Origin: Candidatus Merdivicinus excrementipullorum | Lineage (GTDB): Bacteria > Bacillota > Clostridia > Oscillospirales > Ruminococcaceae | DNA: 64,000 nucleotides | Assembly: GCA_018716725.1 (NCBI GenBank) | Contig: DVJP01000039.1 | Location: 42,945-106,944 of the forward strand | Reading direction: 5' to 3' | Shown here: positions 56,626 through 64,000 of the stretch, piece after piece | How positions within the stretch are numbered: the first letter of the stretch is position 1 | How the letters are laid out: the number at the start of each line of letters is the position of its first letter | Translations under genes and position numbers: made by a program | The notes under the pieces: model-generated | Database searches by the model: none | The model's input: the letters and a program-made list of their open reading frames with translations, nothing else | Told to the model about the DNA's origin: nothing

Positions 56626-57210
56626 TTACGGATTGCGGTTTTCAAACTGTTTGTGGATAAAGAAGTGCTCTTTCCTTCCCAGATATGTTTTCCCTTCAAA
56701 ATCCAGTTCCAGAATGTAGGGCATCCAGTCTATGATCCGAAAGAAATCCTCGCACCCAAAATCCGGCTCCAGATAGTTGAGGATACTGCTCAAGGCAGTC
56801 CCATGGGTCCCGATCATCACGGTTTTCCCCGGATTCTGCTCCAAAATTTCCATCACAGCGGCAACATTGCGCTTCTGCGCCATGGCAATGGACTCGCCGC
56901 CAGGTTCGTGATAGTCAAAATCCGCCCACCGTTTTTGAATCATTTCGCGGCCGTTTCCATTGGTTCCGGATTCCCGTTCCCGGAGCCGTTCGTCCGTATG
57001 GATCTCTTTTTGCCAATATTCCGCCGCAGATTTTATGGTATCCACACTTCGCCGGTAAGGGCTGCTGTATACAATATCCGGCGGGACATTCCGGAAAAAT
57101 TCCAGCACTTTATTGGTGTCCTGCATTCCCTCAGCAGTCAAAGGCCGGGTCCTGTCCTCTTTCCAGGAGTGCTGCGGCTGCGCGTGGCGTACAAAAAATA
57201 GCCGGGTCAT
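56626..57210 (-). CDS. Histidine phosphatase family protein
   Basis: MTRLFFVRHAQPQHSWKEDRTRPLTAEG; MIGTHGTALSSIL. Confidence 0.92.
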   Translation of the reverse strand: MTRLFFVRHAQPQHSWKEDRTRPLTAEGMQDTNKVLEFFRNVPPDIVYSSPYRRSVDTIKSAAEYWQKEIHTDERLRERESGTNGNGREMIQKRWADFDYHEPGGESIAMAQKRNVAAVMEILEQNPGKTVMIGTHGTALSSILNYLEPDFGCEDFFRIIDWMPYILELDFEGKTYLGRKEHFFIHKQFENRNP

Positions 57211-57920
57211 TCCAATCCTCCAAATCTTTTCAGGATTTCCTCCACCGAAAGTTCCGCCAATTCCAACGACCGGGCCTCGTGGCCGGACATGGTTTCCAAA
57301 TCGTGGGCGTCGGAATCGGTGATGACAAAATACTCCTCCCCATCGGGCGGGGCAAACCCACGGTCAACGCCGCCGGGGCTTACCTCCACCGTTTTCACAT
57401 CCAGTTCCGGCGGGATGACGCCAAGGCTTGAGATAACCGAATAGGCGGACTTATCAATGTGTGCGGGAATGGGAACGCCGCCGTATCCCCGCACCTTCTC
57501 AAACACCGTGTCAATGGGGAACATAGCGGCGTTAATCAGCAATTTTTCCAGTTCTCCGGTTTCCCGGTCGTTTTCATCCAAAATCCGCTGGAAGCCGAAA
57601 ACCTCCGGCTTGTTGCGGACGGGCGGTAAAGCGGCGTATAATTCCTCCCCCATTTCCAATGCGGCCTCCACGCTGGGGAACAGGGACAGGATGTGGGCTT
57701 CCTCCGCCGTGGTGATTTCCATAGCCGGGATGAGCAAAAGCCCCGCTTCCTCCGCCAGTTTCCGCAGGGCGGGCAGGTTCCGGGCCGTATTGTGGTCGGC
57801 CACGGCAAAAACAGAAAGCCCCAATATCTGGGCCATGCCCACGATATTGTTGGGGGTCATTTCCTCCTCGCCGCAGGGGGAAAGGCAGGAGTGGATGTGG
57901 AGGTCGTAGGGGGCTAACAC
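57207..57920 (-). CDS. PHP domain protein
   Basis: APYDLHIHSCLSPCGEEEMTPNNIVGMAQILGLSVFAVADHNTARN; GTG start after GGAG. Confidence 0.9.
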   Translation of the reverse strand: MLAPYDLHIHSCLSPCGEEEMTPNNIVGMAQILGLSVFAVADHNTARNLPALRKLAEEAGLLLIPAMEITTAEEAHILSLFPSVEAALEMGEELYAALPPVRNKPEVFGFQRILDENDRETGELEKLLINAAMFPIDTVFEKVRGYGGVPIPAHIDKSAYSVISSLGVIPPELDVKTVEVSPGGVDRGFAPPDGEEYFVITDSDAHDLETMSGHEARSLELAELSVEEILKRFGGLE

Positions 57921-58252
57921 AGCTTTAACTCCTTGCCCAGCTTCAAGGCAACGGAAAAGGCGGATTCTTCCGTTTCCAGCACGCACACCTCCTGCTGATT
58001 GGCCCGGGCGATGCAGGCTTCGTCAAAGTGGATGCCCTCGCAGAGGATGACGCAGGCCACGTCCGCCAGCACCGCCACGGCGATGGTATTGACGTTGGCC
58101 ATGACCGTTACGAAGGCGTCGTTTTCCTTGGCCCGGCCCATGACCAGGCTCAGCAGGTCGCAGCAATATGCCCCCTCTATGTCCCGGCAGCCGCCGCTGC
58201 CCTCATTGACCACGGAAAAGCCGTATTTTTGGGCAAATTCAATGGGTGTCAT
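57914..58252 (-). CDS. DRTGG-domain-like protein
   Basis: GGCRDIEGAYCCDLLSLVMGRAKENDAFVTVMANVNTIAVAVLADVACVILCEG; hydrogenase-locus context. Confidence 0.75.
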   Translation of the reverse strand: MTPIEFAQKYGFSVVNEGSGGCRDIEGAYCCDLLSLVMGRAKENDAFVTVMANVNTIAVAVLADVACVILCEGIHFDEACIARANQQEVCVLETEESAFSVALKLGKELKLC

Positions 58253-59573
58253 CCGTTTTCTCCTCCTTTTCCTCCGTCCGGAAGGGGGCGGGAACCGCCT
58301 GCTCCAGCCGGTGCAGGTCCTTTAACAGTACATGGATGCTGTCCTTATAATGGAAAATGCAGTCGTCCACCGACGCAAGCCCCCGAACCACGTCCTCCGC
58401 CAAGGCCCGGCAGGAGGGCGCGCCGCAGGAACCGCAGTCCAGGCCTTCCAGGGAATTGCAGATTTCCTCCACCTTTTCCATTTTTTCCATAGCCGCCCAC
58501 ATGTCCTCGTCCAGCTTGAGGACCGGCACAAATTCCAAGGGGGTATCCCACAACAGCCCCGGTTCCACTGTATCCATATGGTTTACGCTCACCGGCAGGT
58601 GTTTGCGGATGCGGTACAGCTTGGTTTTGGCTACATAGGGATTTTCCACGTTTAAAACGCCCCCCACGCACCCGCCGGAGCAGGCGTTTAGTTCGATAAA
58701 ATCCACATCCCGGAATTTTTCGTCCTCCAAATCCTCCAAAACCCGGATGACGTTTTCAATCCCGTCGGCGGCTAAGTAATTGTCGTTGAGGATCCCCGAG
58801 CACTCGCCGCTGCTGCTGCCCCAGGAAAGGCCGATTTTCCCGGATTCGGACAAGGGCTGCATAGGCTTCGCCGCCGTCTCCTTCATGACAGACACCAGCT
58901 TGGGGTAAATCTCGCTGACGGCGATGACCCCATCCACCGCGCTTTTTTCGGTGCCCAAGGGCATTTTGGTGGCGGTCACCTTGGCCGGGCAGGGGGAAAT
59001 GAAGATGGCCCCGATTTGCTCCGGGGGCAGGCCGGTTTTTTCCGCCGCCTCCTTTTTGGCCAGCCGCGCCGCCACCTCAATGGGGGCGTGGAGGGGCAGG
59101 ATATGGTCGATAAGCCCCGGGAACCGGACCCGGATGAGCCTGGTCACCGCCGGGCAGGCCGAGCTGATGACGGGCTTCGGGAGCTTCCCCTCCTTCATGA
59201 GGATGCGGGTAGCCGCCGAGACGATCTCCGCCGCCTTGGCCACCTCGAACACCTGGTCGAAGCCGAAGTCCAGCAGGGCGTTGAGGACAATGTCCACATC
59301 CTCCAGGTTATTGAACTGGGCCATAAAAGACGGGGCCGGCAGGGCAATAGTGTAAGGGTAATTGTTTAATATATCCAGGCCGTCGCAGGTGGCCCGCTTG
59401 GCGTGATGGGGGCAGACCCGGATGCACTCGCCGCAGTCAATGCAGCGTTCCTTAATAATGTACGCTTTTTTATTGCGGACCCGGATGGCCTCGGTGGGGC
59501 AGCGTTTGATGCAGTTGATGCACCCCATGCACTTATCCCGGTCCAAGGTCACCGAATGAAAAAATTCCTGCAT
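58239..59573 (-). CDS. [FeFe]-hydrogenase large-subunit-like protein with N-terminal 2x[4Fe-4S] and C-terminal Fe-S domain
   Basis: DKCMGCINCIKRCPTEAIRV, CIDCGECIRVCPHHAK, SSACPAVTRLI, ISPCPAKVTATK, ELNACSGGCVGGVLNVENP, LEGLDCGSCGAPSCRALAEDV. Confidence 0.9.
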   Translation of the reverse strand: MQEFFHSVTLDRDKCMGCINCIKRCPTEAIRVRNKKAYIIKERCIDCGECIRVCPHHAKRATCDGLDILNNYPYTIALPAPSFMAQFNNLEDVDIVLNALLDFGFDQVFEVAKAAEIVSAATRILMKEGKLPKPVISSACPAVTRLIRVRFPGLIDHILPLHAPIEVAARLAKKEAAEKTGLPPEQIGAIFISPCPAKVTATKMPLGTEKSAVDGVIAVSEIYPKLVSVMKETAAKPMQPLSESGKIGLSWGSSSGECSGILNDNYLAADGIENVIRVLEDLEDEKFRDVDFIELNACSGGCVGGVLNVENPYVAKTKLYRIRKHLPVSVNHMDTVEPGLLWDTPLEFVPVLKLDEDMWAAMEKMEKVEEICNSLEGLDCGSCGAPSCRALAEDVVRGLASVDDCIFHYKDSIHVLLKDLHRLEQAVPAPFRTEEKEEKTDDTH

Positions 59574-59654
59574 AAGGAAAACCTCCTGTCTGTCCGCTTT
59601 GGGGCTTTCTGCTTGAAAAAGGGTAATTTTCTTTGGGCGGTTGGGAGCTGTGCG

Positions 59655-59712
59655 GCCGCGGCGCGCCATCAAGCGAACTTGCTGGCTGCATCGCCGGCGA
59701 TTCGCCGGGTCA
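59655..59712. repeat. Second-class palindromic modules between two hydrogenase-locus genes
   Basis: GCGGCCGCGGCGCGCC, ATCAAGCGAACTTGCTGGC, GCATCGCCGGCGATTCGCCGG; CAAGCGAACTTG also occurs at 14286. Confidence 0.6.
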
Positions 59713-60132
59713 TTTTACATACACCGTCATATAAACCGTGGTTCCAACCCCCACAGTGGATTCAATCCGCATCTCGTCGGAGTATTTTTTCATGTTGGGC
59801 AGGCCCATGCCCGCACCGAAACCCAAGGAGCGCACCTCGTCCGGGGCCGTGGACCAGCCCTCCTGCATAGCCTTCTCTATATCCGGGATGCCCTTGCCCG
59901 TATCGGCCAGCACCATGTCGATTTTTTCCGGGGTCATCTCCACGTCGATTTTCCCGCCGTTTGCGTGGATAACCATGTTGATTTCCCCCTCGTAAAGGGC
60001 AATGGATACCTTGCGGATCACCTCCGGCGAGACGCCTAAGGCCCGCAGCTTCTTTTTTACGTTGGAGGAAGCTTCTCCGGCCCGGGTGAAATCGTCCCCG
60101 TCCACATCATAGGTCCATTTGAGCGTGTTCAT
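59710..60132 (-). CDS. ATP-binding anti-sigma-factor-like protein (HATPase)
   Basis: LYEGEINMVIHANGG, MVLADTGKGIPDIEKAMQEG, LGFGAGMGLPNMKKYSDEM. Confidence 0.87.
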   Translation of the reverse strand: MNTLKWTYDVDGDDFTRAGEASSNVKKKLRALGVSPEVIRKVSIALYEGEINMVIHANGGKIDVEMTPEKIDMVLADTGKGIPDIEKAMQEGWSTAPDEVRSLGFGAGMGLPNMKKYSDEMRIESTVGVGTTVYMTVYVK

Positions 60133-60481
60133 CCGCCTTCCCTCCTCCCCGCAGGCCGTTTTCCCACAAAAGCCCGCAGGCCGTAAACATCCGGTGCTGG
60201 GTTTTTAGAAGCACCATCCCCCGGCGTTTGGCCAGGGCGATCATATCCTCGTCCGGCTCCTTGCCCCGGACAAAAACAATGCACACCATATCCATCATGT
60301 CCGCCGTCCGCACCACCTGGATGTTGACCAAGCCTGTAAGCAGCACCGCCTGGTCCTTTACAAAGGCCAGCACGTCGCTCATCATATCCGAGCCGCAGGC
60401 TTCGTGCACCTGGGTGTCCAGGTTTTCTTCCCCGCAGACCAGCTGGGCGTCCAATATCCTCATTACATCCCGTACGTTCAT
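60107..60481 (-). CDS. DRTGG-domain-like protein
   Basis: MNVRDVMRILDAQLVCGEENLDTQVHEACGSDMMSDVLAFVKDQAVLLTGLVNIQVVRTADMMDM. Confidence 0.75.
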   Translation of the reverse strand: MNVRDVMRILDAQLVCGEENLDTQVHEACGSDMMSDVLAFVKDQAVLLTGLVNIQVVRTADMMDMVCIVFVRGKEPDEDMIALAKRRGMVLLKTQHRMFTACGLLWENGLRGGGKADEHAQMDL

Positions 60482-60826
60482 CCCGGTCCCTCCTGTTTCA
60501 AAAAGTCAAGATTTTATGGCTTTCAATTTTCTATACCATATAAAAATTGCAGATATACTTAGTCTAATTATATCGGATATTTCACTGGTGTGCAATAGTA
60601 TCCTCATATGCTTTTTATTTTTGTAAGAACTGTTTAAAATTTTCCCGAAATGTTCTGCACCCTGTTTGCTGGCGTTTTTCCACAAAACATGTTATACTTA
60701 GGGAAAGTATCTGTGTTTTTCATAGATTTTGAAAAACCCCTACCCTTTGCCGGGATGTCCTCAAAAGGCTGCCGGTATTTTTCGGCGCGCGGGTCCCGCC
60801 GCCATTTCACAAGGAGGTTACCAGTT

Positions 60827-61324
60827 ATGTCCAGCAAAAAAGCCGGCGTCCTGTTCCAGGACACACCGGAACAGAAAAAACAACTTGAAGAAATCATCGC
60901 CGCCCATAAAGACCAGCCCGGCGCGCTGATGCCGGTCCTGCAGCAGGCTCAGGAGGTTTACGGCTACCTGCCCATGGAAGTCCAAGCCGCTATTGCGGAA
61001 GGCCTCGACATCCCGCTGGAAGAAGTGTACGGCGTCGTCACTTTCTACGCCCAGTTCTCCCTGTATCCCAAGGGCCAGTACAAAATTTCCGTCTGCCTGG
61101 GCACCGCCTGCTATGTAAAGGGGTCCGGCGATATTTACGACAAGCTCCAGCAGAAGCTGGGGATCAAAGGCGGGGAATGCACCCCCGACGGCAAATTCTC
61201 CTTGGACGCCTGCCGCTGCATCGGCGCCTGCGGCCTTGCCCCCGTTATGACCATCAACGACGAGGTTTACGGCAAGCTGCTGCCTGACGACATCGACGAC
61301 ATCCTGGCAAAATACGGCGCGTAA
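60827..61324 (+). CDS. NuoE-like [2Fe-2S] subunit of NADH-dependent hydrogenase/dehydrogenase
   Basis: AQEVYGYLPMEVQAAIAEGLDIPLEEVYGVVTFYAQF, VCLGTACYVKGSGDI, DACRCIGACGLAPVMTIN. Confidence 0.94.
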   Translation: MSSKKAGVLFQDTPEQKKQLEEIIAAHKDQPGALMPVLQQAQEVYGYLPMEVQAAIAEGLDIPLEEVYGVVTFYAQFSLYPKGQYKISVCLGTACYVKGSGDIYDKLQQKLGIKGGECTPDGKFSLDACRCIGACGLAPVMTINDEVYGKLLPDDIDDILAKYGA

Positions 61325-61347
61325 TATCAAAGGAAAGGGTGGGATTC

Positions 61348-61902
61348 ATGCAGGAGCTTTCCTTGAACGTTCTGGACATCGCCCAGAACTCCGTCCGGGC
61401 AAAGGCTTCTTTGATAACGATTACACTCACGGAAAGGACGGCAGAGCATTTCTTAGAAATCTCCGTTGCCGACAATGGCTGCGGCATGACGGAAGAGCAG
61501 GTTTCCCATGTGATGGACCCGTTTTTCACCACCCGCACCACCCGGAAGGTGGGGCTTGGGGTGCCGTTTTTCAAAATGTCGGCGGAAGCCACCGGAGGCA
61601 GCTTTTCCATCGTTTCCCAAGTGGGGGAAGGGACTACCACCACCGCCCGCTACTGCACGGACCACATTGATATGCTGCCGGTTGGGGATATGAACGCCAC
61701 GATCCTGTCCCTTATCACCATGAACCCAGACTTGGACTTTGTTTACTGCCGCACACGGGATGAAAAAACATACACGCTGGACACCCGGGAACTGAAAGAG
61801 GTTTTGGAGGATGTCCCGCTGAATACCCCCCAGGTGGTTTCCTTTATCAAAGAATCCCTGGAGGAAGGGGAGGCCGGGCTTTGCGGGCCTTCCCGGCTAT
61901 AA
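61348..61902 (+). CDS. ATP-binding protein (HATPase) of hydrogenase operon
   Basis: LSLNVLDIAQNSVRAKASLI, VADNGCGMTEEQVSHVMDPFFTTRTTRKVGLGVPFFKMSAEATGG. Confidence 0.9.
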   Translation: MQELSLNVLDIAQNSVRAKASLITITLTERTAEHFLEISVADNGCGMTEEQVSHVMDPFFTTRTTRKVGLGVPFFKMSAEATGGSFSIVSQVGEGTTTTARYCTDHIDMLPVGDMNATILSLITMNPDLDFVYCRTRDEKTYTLDTRELKEVLEDVPLNTPQVVSFIKESLEEGEAGLCGPSRL

Positions 61903-61922
61903 GGAAAGGATGGACTGATTTT

Positions 61923-62303
61923 ATGAAGAGTTTGGAAGAACTCAAGGCAATCCGTGACCGCGTAAAAGGCAACGTGCATCTGCGGAAAGAGGATTCCGCT
62001 GACAATATCCGCGTTGTGGTCGGCATGGCCACCTGCGGCATTGCGGCCGGCGCCCGCCCGGTGCTGGCGGCCTTTACGGAAGAAGTTGCCAACCGCGGGC
62101 TTCAGAATGTCATGGTCACCCAGACCGGCTGCATCGGCATCTGCCAGTACGAGCCTGTGGTAGAGGTTTTTGAGCCGGACGGCAGCAAGACCACCTATGT
62201 CAAAATGACCCCCGATAAAGCTGCCCGTGTCGTTACCGAGCACCTGGTCAATGGCAAGGTCGTGGAAGAATACACCATTGGCAGCGTCAGCAATTTGAAA
62301 TAA
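61923..62303 (+). CDS. (2Fe-2S) ferredoxin-domain (thioredoxin-like) protein
   Basis: VVVGMATCGIAAGARPVLAAF, VTQTGCIGICQYEPVVEVFEPDG. Confidence 0.9.
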   Translation: MKSLEELKAIRDRVKGNVHLRKEDSADNIRVVVGMATCGIAAGARPVLAAFTEEVANRGLQNVMVTQTGCIGICQYEPVVEVFEPDGSKTTYVKMTPDKAARVVTEHLVNGKVVEEYTIGSVSNLK

Positions 62304-62315
62304 GGAGGCAGCTTC

Positions 62316-64000
62316 ATGTATCGTTCTCATGTCCTGGTCTGCGGCGGCACCGGATGCACCTCGTCCAACAGCCAGCAGATCATTGATGCCCTGGAAACCG
62401 AAATCGCGGCGGCCGGGCTTTCCGATGAAGTAAAAGTCGTCAAAACCGGCTGTTTCGGCCTGTGCGCATTAGGCCCCATTATGATCGTTTACCCGGAAGG
62501 CTCCTTCTATTCCGAAGTAAAGCCCTCCGACGTCCCTGAAATCGTCCAGGAGCACCTGCTCAAGGGCCGTATCGTCAAACGCCTGCTTTATAAGGAAACC
62601 GTTCAGGAAAACAACGTGAAATCCTTAAACGAAACCAATTTCTACGCCAAACAGCACCGGGTGGCTCTGCGCAACTGCGGCGTCATCAACCCGGAAAACA
62701 TCGACGAGTACATCGGCGTGGACGGCTACCAGGCTTTGGGCAAGGTCTTGACCGAAATGACCCCCCAGCAGGTCATCGACACCATCTTGGCTTCCGGCCT
62801 TCGCGGACGCGGCGGCGCGGGCTTCCCCACCGGCAGGAAATGGGCCTTTGCGGCGGCCAACCAGGCGGACCAGAAGTACGTCTGCTGCAACGCCGACGAG
62901 GGCGACCCCGGCGCGTTCATGGACCGCTCCGTTCTGGAAGGCGACCCTCATGTTGTGCTGGAGGCTATGGCCATCGCGGGCTACGCCATCGGCGCAAGCC
63001 AGGGTTATATCTATGTCCGCGCCGAGTACCCCATCGCCGTCCACCGTTTGCAGATTGCTATTAAGCAGGCCCGGGAATACGGCTTGCTGGGCAAGGACAT
63101 TTTCGGCACCGGCTTTGACTTTGACATCGACCTCCGTTTGGGCGCGGGCGCATTCGTCTGCGGCGAGGAAACCGCTTTGATGACCTCCATCGAAGGCCAC
63201 CGGGGCGAACCCCGTCCCCGTCCCCCCTTCCCGGCTGTGAAGGGCCTGTTCCAGAAACCCACTATCCTCAATAACGTGGAAACCTACGCCAACATCCCCC
63301 AGATTATCTTAAACGGCGCCGACTGGTTCGCCTCCATGGGCACCGAGAAATCCAAAGGCACCAAGGTTTTCGCACTGGGCGGCAAAATCAAGAACACCGG
63401 TCTGGTGGAAGTCCCCATGGGCACCACCCTGCGGGAAATCGTGGAGGAAATCGGCGGCGGCATCCCCAATGGAAAGAAATTCAAGGCGGCCCAGACCGGC
63501 GGCCCCTCCGGCGGATGCATCCCGGCGGAACACCTGGATGTGCCCATCGACTATGACAACCTCATCGCCATCGGCTCCATGATGGGCTCCGGCGGACTCA
63601 TCGTCATGGACGAGGACACCTGCATGGTGGACATCGCCAAGTTCTTCCTGGAATTTACCGTAGATGAATCCTGCGGCAAGTGCACCCCCTGCCGTGTCGG
63701 CACCAAACGGCTTTATGAGATGCTGGACAAGATCACCCGGGGCGAAGGCACTCTGGAGGATCTGGACAAGATGGAAGAGCTTTGCTACTACATCAAGAAC
63801 AACTCCCTGTGCGGCTTAGGGCAGACAGCCCCCAACCCGGTCCTGTCCACCCTCCGCTACTTCCGGGATGAATACATCGCCCACGTTGTGGACAAAAAGT
63901 GCCCTGCCGGCGTCTGCAAGCACCTGATGCAGGTCACCATCCTCACCGACAAGTGCAAAGGCTGCACCCTTTGTGCGCGCACCTGCCCGGTCGGCGCAAT
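62316..64000 (+). CDS. NuoF-like FMN/4Fe-4S subunit, C-terminus beyond window
   Basis: MYRSHVLVCGGTGCTSSNSQQIIDALE, LRGRGGAGFPTGRKW, DEGDPGAFMDRSVLEGDPH, ESCGKCTPCRVGTKRLYEML; no stop before 64000. Confidence 0.94.
   Translation, partial: MYRSHVLVCGGTGCTSSNSQQIIDALETEIAAAGLSDEVKVVKTGCFGLCALGPIMIVYPEGSFYSEVKPSDVPEIVQEHLLKGRIVKRLLYKETVQENNVKSLNETNFYAKQHRVALRNCGVINPENIDEYIGVDGYQALGKVLTEMTPQQVIDTILASGLRGRGGAGFPTGRKWAFAAANQADQKYVCCNADEGDPGAFMDRSVLEGDPHVVLEAMAIAGYAIGASQGYIYVRAEYPIAVHRLQIAIKQAREYGLLGKDIFGTGFDFDIDLRLGAGAFVCGEETALMTSIEGHRGEPRPRPPFPAVKGLFQKPTILNNVETYANIPQIILNGADWFASMGTEKSKGTKVFALGGKIKNTGLVEVPMGTTLREIVEEIGGGIPNGKKFKAAQTGGPSGGCIPAEHLDVPIDYDNLIAIGSMMGSGGLIVMDEDTCMVDIAKFFLEFTVDESCGKCTPCRVGTKRLYEMLDKITRGEGTLEDLDKMEELCYYIKNNSLCGLGQTAPNPVLSTLRYFRDEYIAHVVDKKCPAGVCKHLMQVTILTDKCKGCTLCARTCPVGA

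Noticed and set aside
60482-60826. Rex operator in the divergent hydrogenase intergenic region
   Set aside because: TTGTAAGAACTGTTTAA near 60621 is only a weak partial match to TTGTTAANNNNTTAACAA; not enough to call
1-64000. tRNA or rRNA genes
   Set aside because: No cloverleaf-compatible or rRNA-like sequence noticed by reading; a tRNAscan-SE/Infernal run would be needed to exclude them firmly

Overview
This 64 kb window is a gene-dense, GC-rich segment of a Firmicutes chromosome. A germination protease, CIRCE and T-box elements, and overall gene content suggest an anaerobic, spore-forming Clostridia/Oscillospirales-like organism; this is inference and no database search was possible. Housekeeping blocks include secDF, nrdR, ylxM-ffh-rpsP-khpA-rimM-trmD, ptsH, uvrC, thrS with a T-box, rpsT/gpr, asnA and glnN. 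The right end holds a divergent [FeFe]-hydrogenase/NuoEF-type locus cut off by the window edge. The most interesting items are: (1) an eight-gene SPFH/flotillin-NfeD operon that encloses a split GHKL kinase and LytTR regulator pair; (2) a dispersed ~82-bp intergenic repeat with conserved TGTAGGGG...CCCCTACA ends and hairpin stems that differ in sequence but stay self-complementary, plus a second mosaic family built from unrelated small palindromes; (3) a Vat-like acetyltransferase preceded by a 19-aa overlapping leader ORF; (4) a non-canonical H-cluster protein surrounded by DRTGG, PHP and HATPase genes; (5) an ABC exporter with four permeases and a kinase but no response regulator; (6) a 5' leader that can sequester the queT ribosome-binding site; (7) an AT-rich XRE cassette with two matching operators over a consensus promoter. 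No rRNA, tRNA or CRISPR array was recognised.
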